A stretch of 64,000 nt of DNA from Ehretia macrophylla (GCA_037974665.1 CM075767.1:88314644-88378643), one strand, 5' to 3'. Counted from the first letter of the stretch, positions 43,528 to 54,991 are shown. The notes: generated by a model not told the origin, from the letters alone. A program made the numbers and translations.

Positions 43528-43646
43528 GGGTGCGATCATGCCAGCACTAATGCACCGGATCCCATCAGAACTCCGAAGTTAAGCGTCCTTGGGCGAGAGT
43601 AGTACTAGGATGGGTGACCCCTTGGGAAGTCCTCGTGTTGCACCCA
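43528..43646 (+). rRNA. 5S rRNA: 5S rRNA gene, copy 47
   Basis: Four changes: CATACC to CATGCC, GCGTGC to GCGTCC, CCCCCTGG to CCCCTTGG, last C to A. C box intact. TATA-like element CATATCGG. Confidence 0.92.
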
Positions 43647-44204
43647 CTTTTCAATTTTTTTTGCCCTGGTTAGGGTTGCCAAGATACTTTATCCACCAAA
43701 TCTCTATTACCGAATCCCACGGAACATTGGGCAAGACAACTTCACTTCACGTAGAGGCCGGGCCCGCAAACCGAGGGCGTAGGGTTTGTAACCAGTTCTC
43801 CGTCGCTCCGGTGCCCATAACATTTGATCCGTAAGGAGTTACGCGGCGCACAGCATACCGTTGCAAAGCACTATGAGAGCTCTATGACGGGGGCAGCGAG
43901 TTTGCTCGTTGTGCCCGTTTTTGGAGCTCAAAATCAAACGTTTTCATAAGTTTCAGGCCACTTTTCTTCTTTTACCCTATTTTTCTTTCCCGGATCGTAC
44001 GTCGTGAGCTGTTAAAAGGACGACAACCTGACTCGCGGGACATCATTGGGCCCTACAAAGTGTCGTTATCACGTCTTGCGAGGATATTGCGTAGTTGAAG
44101 CGAATGGGTTGTCGTTAAGCCCATTGGGCCTTTTGAATGGGCCATCTCTCTAGGCTGGCACTGTGAACCGTTAAAACATATAGGAATTGTGCCCTCAACA
44201 TGAC

Positions 44205-44322
44205 GGGGGCGATAATACCAGAACTAATGCACCGGATCCATTAGAACTCCGAAGTTAAGCATGCTTGGGCGAGAGTAGTACTAGGATGGCTGACCCCCTG
44301 GGAAGTCCTCATGTTGCACCCC
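44205..44322 (+). rRNA. 5S rRNA: 5S rRNA gene, copy 48
   Basis: 118 bases; GATCCCATCAG is GATCCATTAG (one base lost). GGGTGC to GGGGGC, GATCAT to GATAAT, CAGCAC to CAGAAC, AGCGTG to AGCATG, GATGGGTG to GATGGCTG in the C box, CTCGTG to CTCATG. Confidence 0.87.
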
Positions 44323-44880
44323 ATTTTCAATTTTTTTTGCCCTGGTTAGGGTTGCCAAGATACTTTATCCACCAAATCTCTATTACTGAATCCCACGGAA
44401 CATTGGGCAAGACAACTTCGCTTCACGTAGAGGCCGGGTCCGCAAACCGAGGGCGTAGGGTTTGTGACCATGTCTCCGTCGCTCCGGTGCCCATAACTTT
44501 TGATCCATAAGGAGTTACACGGCGCACAGCATACCGTTGCAAAGCTCTCTGAGAGCTCTACGACAGGGGGAAGCTATGTTGCACGCTTTGGCCCTTTTTG
44601 GAGCCCAAAATCGATCGTTTTCATCAGTTTCAGGCCACTTTTGTTCTTTGCTCTATTTTTTCGTCCCGGATCGTACGTCGTGAGCTGTTAAAAGGACGAC
44701 GACCTGACTCGCTGGACATCAGAGGGCCCTACAACGTGTCGATATCACGTCTTGCGAGGATGCTGCGTTGTTGAAGCGGATGGGTTATCGTTAAGCCCAT
44801 TAGGCCTTTTGAATGGGCCATCTCTCTAGGCTGGGACTGTGAACCGTTAACAGATATAGGAATTGTGCCCTCCACATGAC

Positions 44881-44999
44881 GGGTGCGATCATACCAGCAC
44901 TAATGCACCGGATCCCATCAGAAGTCCGATGTTAAGCATGCTTGGATGAGAGTAGTACTAGGATCGGTGACCCCCTGGAAAGTCCTCGTGTTGCACCCC
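44881..44999 (+). rRNA. 5S rRNA: 5S rRNA gene, copy 49
   Basis: Full length. GAACTCCGAAG to GAAGTCCGATG, AGCGTG to AGCATG, TTGGGCGAG to TTGGATGAG, GGATGGG to GGATCGG in the C box, CTGGGAAG to CTGGAAAG. First 40 bases consensus. Confidence 0.89.
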
Positions 45000-45557
45000 C
45001 TTTTCAATTTTTTTCGCCCAGGTTAGGGTTGCCAAGATACTTTATCCACCAAATCTCTTTTATCGAATCCCACGAAACATTAGGCAAGACAACTTCGCTT
45101 CATGTAGAGGCCGGGTCCGCAAACCGAGGGCCTAGGGTTTTTGACCTGGTCTCCGTAGCTCCGATGCCCATAACTTTTGATCCGTAAAGAGTTACGCAGC
45201 GCATAACATACCGTTGCAAAGCTCTATGAGAGCTCTACAATGGAGGCAGTGAGCTTGCTCGCCGTACCCATTTTTGGAGCCCAAAATCGAACGTTTTCAT
45301 CAGTTTCAAGCCACTTTTCTTCTTTTGCTCTATTTTTTCATCCCGGATCGTACGTCGTGAGCTGTTAAAAGTACGACAAGCTGACATGCGCTACATTAGA
45401 GGGCCCTACAATGTGTCGATATCACGTCTTGCGAGGATGCTGCGTTGTTGAAGCGGATGGGTTGTCGTTAAGCCCATTGGGCCTTTTGAATGGGCCATCT
45501 CTCTAGGCTGGGACTGTGAACCGTTAACACATATAGGAATTGTGCCCTCAGCATGAC

Positions 45558-45676
45558 GGGTGCGATCATACCAGTACTAATGCACCGAATCCCATCAGAA
45601 CTCCGAAGTTAAGCGTGCTTGGGCTAGAGTAGTACTTGGACGGGTGACCCCCTGGGAAGTCCTCGTGTTGCACCCG
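45558..45676 (+). rRNA. 5S rRNA: 5S rRNA gene, copy 50
   Basis: Full length. CAGCAC to CAGTAC, CCGGAT to CCGAAT, GGGCGAG to GGGCTAG, ACTAGGATGGG to ACTTGGACGGG in the C box, last C to G. A box intact; upstream CAACATG is CAGCATG. Confidence 0.9.
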
Positions 45677-46232
45677 CTTTTCAATTTTTTTGCCCTGGTT
45701 AGGGTTGCTAGGATACTTTATCCACCAAATCTCTATTACTGAATCCCACGGAACATTGGGCAAGACAACTTCGCTTCACGTAGAGACTGGGGCCGCAAAC
45801 CTAGGGCGTAGGGTTTGTGACCAGGTCTACGTCGCTCCGGTGCCCATAACTTTTGATCCGTAAGGAGTTACGCGGTGCACAACATACCGTTGCAAAGCTA
45901 TCTGAGAACTCTACGATGGCGGCATCCAGCTTGCTCGCTGTGCCCATTTTGGAGCCCAAAATCGAACATTTTCATTCATTTTAGGCCAGATTTATTCTTT
46001 TGCCCAGTTTTTCCATCCCGGATCGTATGTCGTTAGCTGTTAAATGGACGACAATCTGACTCGCGGTACATCAGTGGGCCCTACAATGTGTCGATATCTC
46101 GTCTTGTGAGGATGCTGCGTTGTTGAAGCGGATGGGTTGTCGTTAAGCCCATTGGGCCTTTTGAATGGGCCATCTCTCTAGGCTGGCACTGTGAACCGTT
46201 AACACATATAGGAATTGTGCCCTCAACATGAC

Positions 46233-46351
46233 TGGAGCGATCATACCATCACTAATGCACCGGATCCCATCAGAACTCCGTAGTTAAGCGTGTTTGGGCG
46301 AGAGTAGTACTAGGATGGGTAACCCCCTGGGAAGTCCTCGTGTTGCACCCC
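46233..46351 (+). rRNA. 5S rRNA: 5S rRNA gene, copy 51 (type a)
   Basis: Full length. Start TGGAGC, CCAGCAC to CCATCAC, CCGAAG to CCGTAG, GCGTGCTTG to GCGTGTTTG in the A box, GGGTGACC to GGGTAACC in the C box. Rest consensus. Shares the A box change with copy 62. Confidence 0.9.
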
Positions 46352-46909
46352 CTTTTCAATTTTTTTTGCCCTGGTTAGGGTTTCCAAGATACTTTGTCCA
46401 CCAAATCTCTATTACCGAATCCCACGGAACATTGGGCAAGACAACTTCGCTTCACATAGAGACCGAGCCCGTAAACCGAGGGCGTAGGGTTTGTGACTAG
46501 GTCTCCGTCGCTCCGGTGCCCATAACTTTTGATCCGCAAGGAGTTACACGGCGCAAAGCATACCGTTGCACAGCTCTCTGAGAGCTCTACGACGGGGGCA
46601 ACCAACTTGCTCGCTGTGCCCCTTTTTGGAGCCAAAAATCTTATGTTTTCATTAGTTTCAGGCCAATTTTCTTCTTTTGCCCTATTTTTTCGTCCGGGAT
46701 CGTACGTCGTGAGCTGTTAAAAGGACGACAACCTGACTCGCTGGACATCAGAGGGCCCTATAATATGTCGATGTCACATCTTGCGAGGATACTGCGTTGT
46801 TGAAGCTGAAGTGTTGTCGTTAAGCCCACTGGGCCTTTTGAATGGGCCATCTCTCTATGCTGGGACTGTCAACCGTTAACACATATAGGAATTGTGCCGT
46901 CAACGTGAC

Positions 46910-47028
46910 GGGTGCGATCATACCAGCACTAATGCACATGATCCCATCAGGACTCCGAAGTTAAGCGTGCTTGGGTGAGAGTAGTACAAGGATGGGCGAC
47001 CCCCTGGGAAGTCCTCGTGTTGTACCCC
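46910..47028 (+). rRNA. 5S rRNA: 5S rRNA gene, copy 52 (type b)
   Basis: Full length. CACCGG to CACATG, CAGAAC to CAGGAC, GGGCGAG to GGGTGAG, ACTAGG to ACAAGG, GGGTGACC to GGGCGACC in the C box, TTGCAC to TTGTAC. Upstream CCCTCAACATGAC is CCGTCAACGTGAC. Confidence 0.89.
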
Positions 47029-47586
47029 CTTTTCAATTTTTTTTGCCCTGGTTAATGTTGCCAAGATACTTTATCCACCAAATCTCTATTACTGAATCGC
47101 ACGGAACATTGGGCAAGACAACTTCGCTTCACGTAGAGGCTGGGCCCGCAAACCGAGTGCGTAGGGTTTGTGACCAGGTCTCCGTCGCTCCGGTGCCCAT
47201 AACTTTTGATCCGTAAGGAGTTACGCGGCGCACAACATACCGTTGCAAAGCTCTCTGAGAACTCTACGACAGGGGCAGCCAACTTGCTCGCTGTGCAACT
47301 TTTTGTAGCCCAAAATCGAACGTTTTCTTCAGTTTTAGGCCACTTTCCTTCTTTTGCCCTATTTTTCCGTCCCGGATCGTACGTCGTGAGCTGTTAAAAG
47401 GACAACAACCAGACTCGCGGTACATCAGATGGACCTACAACGTGTCGATATCACGTCTTGCGAGGACGCTGCGTTGTTGAAGCGGATGGGTTGTCGTTAA
47501 GCCCATTGGACCTTTTGAATGGGCCATATCTCTAGGCTGGGACTGTGAACCGTTAACACATATAGGAATTGTGCCCTCAACATGAC

Positions 47587-47705
47587 TGGTGCAATCATAC
47601 CAGCATTAATGCACCGGATCCCATCAGAACTCTGAAGTTAAGCATGCTTGGGCGAGAGTAGTACTTGGATGGGTGACCCCCTGGGAAGTCCTCGTGTTGC
47701 ACCCC
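47587..47705 (+). rRNA. 5S rRNA: 5S rRNA gene, copy 53 (type c)
   Basis: Six changes: +1 is T (TGGTGC), GCGATC to GCAATC, CACTAA to CATTAA, ACTCCG to ACTCTG, AGCGTG to AGCATG, ACTAGG to ACTTGG. Ends in consensus. Upstream element consensus. Confidence 0.9.
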
Positions 47706-48262
47706 TTTTTCAATTTTTTTTGCCCCGGTTAGGGTTGCAAAGATGCTTTATCCGCCGAATCTCTATTACCGAATCCCACGGAACATTGGGCAAGACAACT
47801 TTGCTTCACGTAGAGACCAGGGCCGCAAACCGAGGGCATAGGGTTTGTGACCAGGTCTACGTCGCTCTGGTGCCCAAAACTTTTGATCCGGAATGAGTTA
47901 CGCGGCACACAGCATACCGTTGCAAAGCTCTCTATGAGCTCTACGACGGTGGTAGCCAGCTTGCACGTTGTGCCCATTTTGGAGCCCAAAATCGAACGTT
48001 TTCATCCGTTTCAGGCTACTTTTATTCTTTTACCCTATTTTTCCGTCGCGGATTGTACGTCGTGAGCTGTTAAAAGGACGAAAATCTGACTCGCTCTACA
48101 TCAGAGGGCCCTACAACCTGTCGATGTCACGTCTTGGGAGGATGCTGCGTTGTTGAAGTGGATGGGTTGTCGTTAAGCCCATTGGGCCTTTTGAATGGGC
48201 CATCTCTCTAGGCTGGCACTGTGAACCGTTAACACATATAGGAATTGTGCCCTCAACATGAC

Positions 48263-48381
48263 TGGTGCAATCATACCAGCATTAATGCACCGGATCCCAT
48301 CAGAACTCCGAAGTTAAGCATTCTTGAGAGAGAGTAGTACTAGGATGGGTGACCCCCTGGGAAGTCCTCGTGTTGCACCCC
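48263..48381 (+). rRNA. 5S rRNA: 5S rRNA gene, copy 54 (type c)
   Basis: Full length. TGGTGCAATC and CATTAA as in copy 53; AGCGTGCTTGGGCGAG is AGCATTCTTGAGAGAG across the A box and intermediate element. C box and 3' half consensus. Confidence 0.89.
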
Positions 48382-48938
48382 CTTTTCAAATTTTTTTGCC
48401 CTGTTTAGGGTTGCCAAGATATTTTATCCACCAAATCTCTATTTCCGGAACCCACGGAACATTGGGCAAGACAACTTCGCTTCACGTAGAGACCAGGGCC
48501 ACAAACCGAGGGCATAGGGTTTGTGACCAGGTCTACGACGCTCTGGTGCCCATAACTTTTGTTCCGGAAGGAGTTACGCGGCGCACAGCATACCGTTGCA
48601 AAGCTCTCTGTGAGCTCTACGATGGTGGCAGCCAGCTTGCACGCTGTGCCCATTTTGGAGCCCAAAATCGAACGTTTTCATCCGTTTCAGGCTACTTTTA
48701 TTCTTTTGCCCTATTTTTCCGTCCCGGATTGTACGTCGTGAGCTGTTAAAAGGACGAAAATCTGACTCGCTCTACATCAGAGGGCCCTACAACCTGTCGA
48801 TGTCACGTCTTGCAAGGATGCTACGTTGTTAAAGTGGATGGGTTGTCGTTACGCCCGTTGGGCCTTTTGAATGGGCCACCTCTCTAGGCTGGCACTGTGA
48901 ACCGTTAACACATATAGGAATTGTGCCCTCAACATGAC

Positions 48939-49057
48939 TGGTGCGATCATACCATCACTAATGCACCGGATCCCATCAGAAATTCGAAGTTAAGCATGCT
49001 TGGACGAGAGTAGTACTTGGATGGGTGACCCCCTGGGAAGTCCTCGTGTTGCACCCC
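48939..49057 (+). rRNA. 5S rRNA: 5S rRNA gene, copy 55 (type d)
   Basis: Full length. +1 is T, CCAGCAC to CCATCAC, AACTCCG to AAATTCG, AGCGTG to AGCATG, TTGGGCG to TTGGACG, ACTAGG to ACTTGG. 3' end consensus. Confidence 0.89.
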
Positions 49058-49615
49058 CTTTTGAATTTTTTTAACCCTAGTTAGGGTTGCCAAGATACTT
49101 TATCCACCAAATCTCTATTACCGAATCGCACGAAACATTGGGCAAGACAACTTCGCTTCACGTAGAGGCCGGGCCCGCAAACCGAGGGCGTAGGGTTTCT
49201 GACCAAGTCTCTGTCGCTCCGGTGCCCATAACTTTTGATCAGTAAGGACTTACGCGGCGCACAGCATAACGTTGCAAAGCTCTCGGAGAGGTCTACGACG
49301 GGGGCAGCCAGCTTGATCGCTGTGCCAGTTTTTGGAGCCCAAAATCGAACGTTTTCATTAGTTTCAGGCAACTTTTCTTCTTTTGCCCTGTTTTTCCGTC
49401 TCGGATCGTACGTCGTGAGCTGTTAAAAGGACGACAACCTGACTCTAGGGACATCAGAGGGCCCTACAACGTGTCGATATCACGTCTTGCTAGGATGCTG
49501 CGTTGTTGAAGCGGATGTGGTGTCGTTAGGCCCATTGGGCCTTTTGAATGGGCCATCTCTCTAGGGTGGGGCTGTGAACAGGTAACACATATAAGAATGC
49601 TGCCAGCAACATGAC

Positions 49616-49734
49616 GGGAGCGATCATACCAGCACTAATGCAACGAATCCCATCAGAACTCCGAAGTTAAGCGTGCTTGGGCGACAGTAGTACTAGGATG
49701 GGTGACCCCCTGGGAAGTCCTCGTGTCGCACCCC
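49616..49734 (+). rRNA. 5S rRNA: 5S rRNA gene, copy 56 (type e)
   Basis: Full length. GGGTGC to GGGAGC, CACCGGAT to CAACGAAT, GCGAGAG to GCGACAG, GTGTTGC to GTGTCGC. A and C boxes intact. Upstream is unusual: CATATAAGAATGCTGCCAGCAAC. Confidence 0.91.
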
Positions 49735-50031
49735 ATTTTCAATTTTTTTTGCCCTGGTTGGGGTTGCCAAAAAACTTTATCCACCAAATCTATGTTACCG
49801 AATCCCACAGAACATTGGGCAAGACAACTTTGCTTCACGTAGAGACCGGGCCCGCAAACCGAGGGCGTAGGGTTTATGACCAGGTCTCCGTCGCTCCAGT
49901 GCCCATAACTTTTGATCCGTAAGGAGTTACGGGGCGCACAGCATACTGTTGCAAAGCTCTCTGAGAGCTCTACGACGGTGGCACCCAGCTTGCTTGCTAT
50001 GCCCATTTTGGTGCCTAAAATTGATCGTTTT

Positions 50032-50037
50032 CATCAG
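50032..50037 (+). other. Spacer deletion junction at CATCAG
   Basis: TTTTCATCAG runs directly into AGGGTCCTAC. In other units the spacer has CATCAGTTTCAG and, about 97 bases on, GACATCAGAGGGCCC. The loss between two CATCAG repeats leaves one copy and gives the 580-bp unit. Confidence 0.9.
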
Positions 50038-50195
50038 AGGGTCCTACAACGTGTCGGTATCACGTCTTGCGAGGATGCTGCGTTGTTGAAGCGGATGGGT
50101 TGTTGTTAAGCCCATTGGGCCTTTTTAATGGTCCATCTCTCTAGGCTGGCACTGTGAACCGTTAACACATATAGGAATTGTGCCCTCAACATGGC

Positions 50196-50314
50196 TGGTG
50201 CGATCATACCAGCATTTATGCACCGGATCCCATCAGAACTCCGAAGTTAAGCATGCTTGGGCAAGAGTAGTACTTGGATGGGTGACCCCCTGGGAAGTCC
50301 TCGTGTTGCACCCC
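50196..50314 (+). rRNA. 5S rRNA: 5S rRNA gene, copy 57 (type d)
   Basis: Six changes: +1 is T, CACTAATG to CATTTATG, AGCGTG to AGCATG, GGGCGAG to GGGCAAG, ACTAGG to ACTTGG. Rest consensus. Upstream CATGAC is CATGGC. Confidence 0.9.
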
Positions 50315-50872
50315 CTTTTCAATTTTTTTTGCCCTGGTTAGGGTTGCCAAGATACTTTATCCACCAAATATCTATTACCGAATTGCACGAAACATTGGGC
50401 AAGACAACTTCGCTTCACGTAGAGGACGGGCTCGCAAACCGAGGGCGTAGGGTTTGTGACCAGGTCTCCGTCGTTCCGGTTCCCATAACTTTTGATCCGT
50501 AAGGAGTTACACGGCGCACAGCATACCGTTGCAAAGCTCTCTAAGAGCTCTACGACTGGGGCAGCCATCTTGCTCACTGTGCCAGTTTTTGGAGCCCAAA
50601 TTCAAACATTTTCAAATGTTTCAGGCCACTTTTGCTCTTTTGCCCTATTTTTCCATCCCGAATCGTACGTCGTGAGCTGTTAAAAGGACGACAACCTGAC
50701 TCTTGGGACATCAGAGGGCCTTACAACGTGTCGATATCACGTTTTGCTAGGATGCTGCATTGTTGAAGCGGATGGGTTGTCGTTAAGCCCATTGGGCCTT
50801 TTGAATGGGCCATCTCTCTAGGTTGGGACTGTGAACAGTTAACACATATAGGAATTGTGCCCTCAACATGAC

Positions 50873-50991
50873 GGGAGCGATCATACCAGCACTAATGCAC
50901 CGAATCCCATCAAAACACTGAAGTTAAGCGTGCTTGGGTGACAGTAGTACTAGGATGGGTGACCCCTTGGGAAGTTCTCGTGTCGCACCCC
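50873..50991 (+). rRNA. 5S rRNA: 5S rRNA gene, copy 58 (type e)
   Basis: Full length. GGGTGC to GGGAGC, CCGGAT to CCGAAT, CAGAACTCCG to CAAAACACTG, GGGCGAGAG to GGGTGACAG, CCCCCTGG to CCCCTTGG, AGTCC to AGTTC, GTTGC to GTCGC. A and C boxes intact. Confidence 0.89.
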
Positions 50992-51552
50992 ATTTTCAAC
51001 TTTTTTTTCCCTGGTTAGGGTTGCCAAAAACCTTTATCCACCAAATCTCTATTACCGAATCCCACGGAACATTGGGCAAGACAACTTCATTTCAGGTAGA
51101 GGCTAGGCCAGCAAATCGAGGGCGTAGGGTTTATGACCAGGTCTCCGTCGCTCTAGTGCCCTTAACTTTTGATCCGTAAGGAGTTACGCGGTGCACAGCA
51201 TACCGTTGCAAAGCTCTCTGAGAGCTCTACGACGGTGGCAGCCAGCTTGCTCGCTTTGCCCATTTTTGGAGCCCAAAATTGAACGTTTTCATTAGTTTCA
51301 GGCCACTTTTCTTCTTTTGCTCTGTTTTTCCGTCCCGGATCGTAGGTCGGGAGCTATTAAAAGGACTAGAAACTGACTCGCGGTACATCAGAGGGTCCTA
51401 CAACGTGTCGATATCACATCTTGCGAGGATGCTGCGTTGTTGAAGCGGATGGGTTGTCGTTAAGCCCATTGGGCCTTTTGAATGGGCCATCTCTCTAGGC
51501 TGGCACTGTGAACCGTTAACACATATAGGATTTTTTGTGCCCTCAACATGAC

Positions 51553-51671
51553 TGGTTCGATCATACCAACAGTAATGCACCGGATCCTATCAGAACTCCG
51601 AAATTAAGCCTGCTTGGGCGAGAGTAGTACTTGGATGGGTGACCCCCTGGGAAGTCTTCGTGTTGCACCCC
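51553..51671 (+). rRNA. 5S rRNA: 5S rRNA gene, copy 59 (type f)
   Basis: Full length. TGGTTCGATC start, CAGCACTAAT to CAACAGTAAT, GATCCCATC to GATCCTATC, GAAGTTAAGCGTG to GAAATTAAGCCTG in the A box, ACTAGG to ACTTGG, TCCTCG to TCTTCG. Upstream TATAGGAATTG has four extra T (CATATAGGATTTTTTG), moving the TATA-like element to about -32. Confidence 0.88.
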
Positions 51672-52228
51672 CTCTTCAATTTTTTTTGCCCTGGTTAGGG
51701 TTGCCAAGATACTTTATTCACCAAATCTCTATTACCGAATCCCAAGGAACATTGGGCAAGAAAACTTCGCTTCACGTAGAGGCCGGGCCCGCAAACCGAA
51801 GGCATAGGGTTTGTGACCAGGTCTCCGTCGCTCTGGTGCCCATAACTTTTGATCCGTAAGGAGTTATGCGGCGCACAACATACCGTTGCAAAGCTCTCTG
51901 AGAGCTCTACGACGGGGGCCGCCAGCTTGCTCGCTATGCACATTTTTGGTGCACAAAATTGAATGTTTCATCAGTTTCAGCACACCTTTCTTCTTTTGCC
52001 CTATTTTTTCCTCCCGGATCGTACGTCGTGAGCTGTTAAAAGGACGACAACCTAACTCGCTGTACATCAGAGGGCCCTACAACATGTCGATATCAAGCCT
52101 TGCATGGATGCTGCGTTGCTAAAGCGGATGGGTTGTCGCTAAGCCCATTGGGCCTTTTGAATGGGTCATCTCTCTAGGCTGGCACTGTGAACCGTTAACA
52201 CATATAGGAATTGTGCCCTCAACATGAT

Positions 52229-52347
52229 GGGAGCGATCGTACCAGCAATAATGCACTGGATCCCATCAAAACTCCGAAGTTAAGCGTGCTTGGGCGAACG
52301 TAGTACTAGGATGGGTGACCCCCTGGGAAGTCCTAATGTTGCACCCC
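52229..52347 (+). rRNA. 5S rRNA: 5S rRNA gene, copy 60 (type g)
   Basis: Full length. GGGTGCGATCAT to GGGAGCGATCGT, CACTAA to CAATAA, CACCGG to CACTGG, CAGAAC to CAAAAC, GCGAGAGTAG to GCGAACGTAG, CTCGTG to CTAATG. A and C boxes intact; -1 is T. Confidence 0.89.
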
Positions 52348-52903
52348 CTTTTCAATTTTTTTTGCACTGGTTAGGGTTGCCAAGATACTTTATCCACCAA
52401 ATCTCTATTACCAAATCCCACGGAACATTGGGCAAGACAACTTCGCTTCACACAGAGGCCGTGCTCGCAAACCGAGGGCGTAGGGTTTGTGACCAGGTCT
52501 CCGTCGCTCCGATGCCTATAGATTTTGATCCGTAAGGAGTTACGCGACGCACAGCATACCGTTGAAAGCTTTATGTGAGCTCTACGACGGGGGCAGCTAG
52601 CTTGCTCGCTTTGCCATTTTTGGATCCCAAAATCGAACGTTTTCATCAGTTTCAGGCCACTTTTATTCTTTCGCCCTATTTTTCCATCCTGGATAGTACG
52701 TCGTGAGCTGTTAAAAGGACGACAACCTGACTCTCGATACATCAGAGGGCCTTACAACGTGTCGATATCACGTCTTGTGTGGATGCTGTGTTGTTAAAGC
52801 GGATGGGTTGTCGTTAAGCCCATTGGGCCTTTTGAATGGGCCATCTCCCTAGGCTGGGACTGTGAACCTTTAACACATATAGGAATTTTGCCGTCAACAT
52901 GAT

Positions 52904-53022
52904 GGGTGCGATCATACAAGCACTAATGCATCGGATCCTATCAGAACTCCGAAGTTAAGCATGATTGGGCGAGAGTAGTACTAGGATGGGTGACCCCCTT
53001 GGAAGTCCTCGTGTTGCACCCC
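52904..53022 (+). rRNA. 5S rRNA: 5S rRNA gene, copy 61 (type h)
   Basis: Full length. ATACCAG to ATACAAG, CACCGG to CATCGG, CCCATC to CCTATC, AGCGTGCTTG to AGCATGATTG in the A box, CCTGGG to CTTGGA-type. C box intact. Upstream TGTGCCCTC is TTTGCCGTC; -1 is T. Confidence 0.9.
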
Positions 53023-53287
53023 CTTTTCAAATTTTTTTGCCCAAGTTAGGGTTGCCAAGATACTTTATCGACCGAATCTCTTTTATCGAATCTCACGGAA
53101 CATTGGGCAAGACAACTTCGCTTCACGTAGAGACCGGGCCCGCAAACCGAGGGCGTAGGGTTTATGACCAGGTCTCCGTCGCTCCGGTGCCCACAACTTT
53201 TGATCTGTAATGAGTTACGCGACGCACAGCAAACCGTTGCAAAGCTCTCAGAGAGCTCTACGACGGGCGCAGCCAGCTTGCTCGCTG

Positions 53288-53302
53288 TGCCCTTTTTTTC
53301 CA
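53288..53302 (+). other. Spacer deletion junction, 60 bp, first copy
   Basis: GTGCCC is followed at once by seven T and CCATCCCGG. The usual GGAGCCCAAAATCG...CTTTTGCTCT stretch is missing. T-runs lie at both edges of the lost piece. The same loss at 57968 shows the two units share descent. Confidence 0.88.
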
Positions 53303-53519
53303 TCCCGGATCGTACGTCGTGAGCTGTTAAAAGGACGACAACCTGACTCGCGGTACATCAGAGGGCCCTACAACATGTCGATATCACGTCTTGCGAGGAT
53401 GCTGCGTTGTTTAAGCGGATGGGTTGTCATTAAGCCCATTGGGCCTTTTCAATGGGCTATCTCTCTAGGCTGGAGTTGTGAACCGTTAACACATATAGGA
53501 ATTGTGCCCTCAACATGAC

Positions 53520-53638
53520 TGGTGCGATCATACCAGCACTAATGCACCGGATCCCATCAGAACTCCGTAGTTAAGCGTGTTTGGACGAGAGTAGTACTAG
53601 GATGGGTGACCCCCTGGGAAGTCCTCGTGTTGCACCCC
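53520..53638 (+). rRNA. 5S rRNA: 5S rRNA gene, copy 62 (type a)
   Basis: Four changes: +1 is T, CCGAAG to CCGTAG, GCGTGCTTGGGCG to GCGTGTTTGGACG. C box and 3' half consensus; upstream element consensus. Nearly the same as copy 51 in the A box. Confidence 0.92.
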
Positions 53639-54196
53639 CTTTTCAATTTTTTTTGCCCTGGTTAGGGTTTCCAAGATACTTTATCCACCAAATCTCTATT
53701 ATCGAATCCCACGGAACATTGGGCAAGACAACTTCGCTTCACATAGAGACCGTGCCCGCAAACCGAGGCCGTAGGGTTTGTGACTAGGTCTCTGTCGCTC
53801 CGGTGCCCATAACTTTTGATATACAAGGAGTTACACGGCGCACAGCATACCATTACACAGCTCTCTGAGAGCTCTACGACGGAGGCAACCAACTTGCTCG
53901 TTGTGCCCCTTTTTGGAGCCCAAAATCTAACATTTTTATTAGTTTCAGGCCACTTTTCTTCTTTTGTCCTATTTTTTCGTCCTGGATCGTACGTCGTGAG
54001 CTGTTAAAAGGACGACAACCTGACTCGCTGGACATCAGAGGGCCCTACACCATGTCGATATCACGTCTTGCGAGGATGCTGCGTTGTTGAAGCGGATAGG
54101 TTGTCGTTAAGCCCATTGGGCCTTTTGAATGGGCCATCTCTCTAGGCTGGAACTGTGAACCGTTAACACATATAGGAATTGTGCCCTCAACATGAC

Positions 54197-54315
54197 GGGT
54201 GCGATCATACAAGCACTAATGCACAGGATACCATCAGAACTCTGAAGTTAAGCGTGCTTAGGCGAGGGTAGTACTAGGATGGGTGACCCACTGGGATGTC
54301 CTCGTGTTGCACCCG
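54197..54315 (+). rRNA. 5S rRNA: 5S rRNA gene, copy 63
   Basis: Full length. ATACCAG to ATACAAG, CACCGGATCCC to CACAGGATACC, ACTCCG to ACTCTG, CTTGGGCGAGAG to CTTAGGCGAGGG, CCCCCTGGGAAG to CCCACTGGGATG, last C to G. C box intact. Confidence 0.89.
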
Positions 54316-54872
54316 CTTTTCAATTTTTTTTGCCCAGGTTTGGGTTGCCAAGATACTTGATCGACCGAATCTCTTTTACCGAATCCCACGGAACATTGGG
54401 CAAGACAACTTCGCTTCACGTAGAGACCGGGCCCGCAAACTGAGGGCGTAGGGTTTGTGACCAGGTCTACCTCGCTCCGGTGCCCATACATTTTGATCCG
54501 GAAGTAGTTACGCGGCACACAGCATACCGCTGCAAAGCTCTCTGTGAGCTCTACGACGGTGGCAGCCAGCTTGCTCGCTATGCCCATTTTGGAGCACAAA
54601 ATCGAACGTTTTCATCCATTTCAGGCCACTTTTATTCTTTTGCCCTGTTTTTTCGTCACGGATCGTACGTTGTGAGCTATTAAAAGGACGACAATGTGAC
54701 TCGTGGTACATCAGAGGGCCCTTCACCCTGTTGATGTCACGTCTTGCAAGGATGCTGCGTTGTTGTAGTGGATGGGTTATTGTTAAGCCCATTGGGCCTT
54801 TTGAATGGGCTATCTCTCTAGGCTGGCACTGTGAACAGTTAACAAATATAGGAATTGTGCCATCAACATCAG

Positions 54873-54991
54873 AGGTGCGATCATACAAAGACTAATGAAC
54901 AGGATACAATCAGAAATCCAAAGTTAAGCATGCTTGGGCGAGAGTAGTACTTGGAAGGGTGACCCCCTGGGAAGTCCTCGTGTTGTACCCC
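54873..54991 (+). pseudogene. 5S rRNA: 5S rRNA gene, copy 64, strongly diverged (type d)
   Basis: Full length with a dozen changes, mostly toward A, packed into the first 50 bases: CATACCAGCACTAATGCACC is CATACAAAGACTAATGAACA, GGATCCCATC is GGATACAATC, AACTCCGAAG is AAATCCAAAG. Also AGCATG, ACTTGGAAGGG in the C box, TTGTAC. Upstream CATCAACATCAG is also altered. Probably not functional. Confidence 0.78.

Larger units (their letters stand above)
46233..53519 (+). repeat. Higher-order repeat, first (expanded) copy
   Basis: Unit types in order by gene start: a 46233, b 46910, c 47587, c 48263, d 48939, e 49616, d 50196, e 50873, f 51553, g 52229, h 52904. Marks: a CCGTAGTTAAGCGTGTTTGG and TTTCCAAG; c GAGACCAGGGCC and TCTGTGAGCTC (or TCTATGAGCTC); d ACGAAACATTG and GTGCCAGTTTTTGG; e GGGAGCG, CGTGTCGC and GCCAAAAA; f AAATTAAGCCTGC and GCCGCCAGC; g GGGAGCGATCGT and CGAACGTAG; h CCGAATCTCTTTT and a 60-bp spacer deletion. 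The second copy is 53520-58193. Confidence 0.85.

Noticed and set aside
48324-48749. 141-codon plus-strand open frame
   Set aside because: It is the common 81-codon frame extended by one missing stop; no known domain and no conservation in other units.
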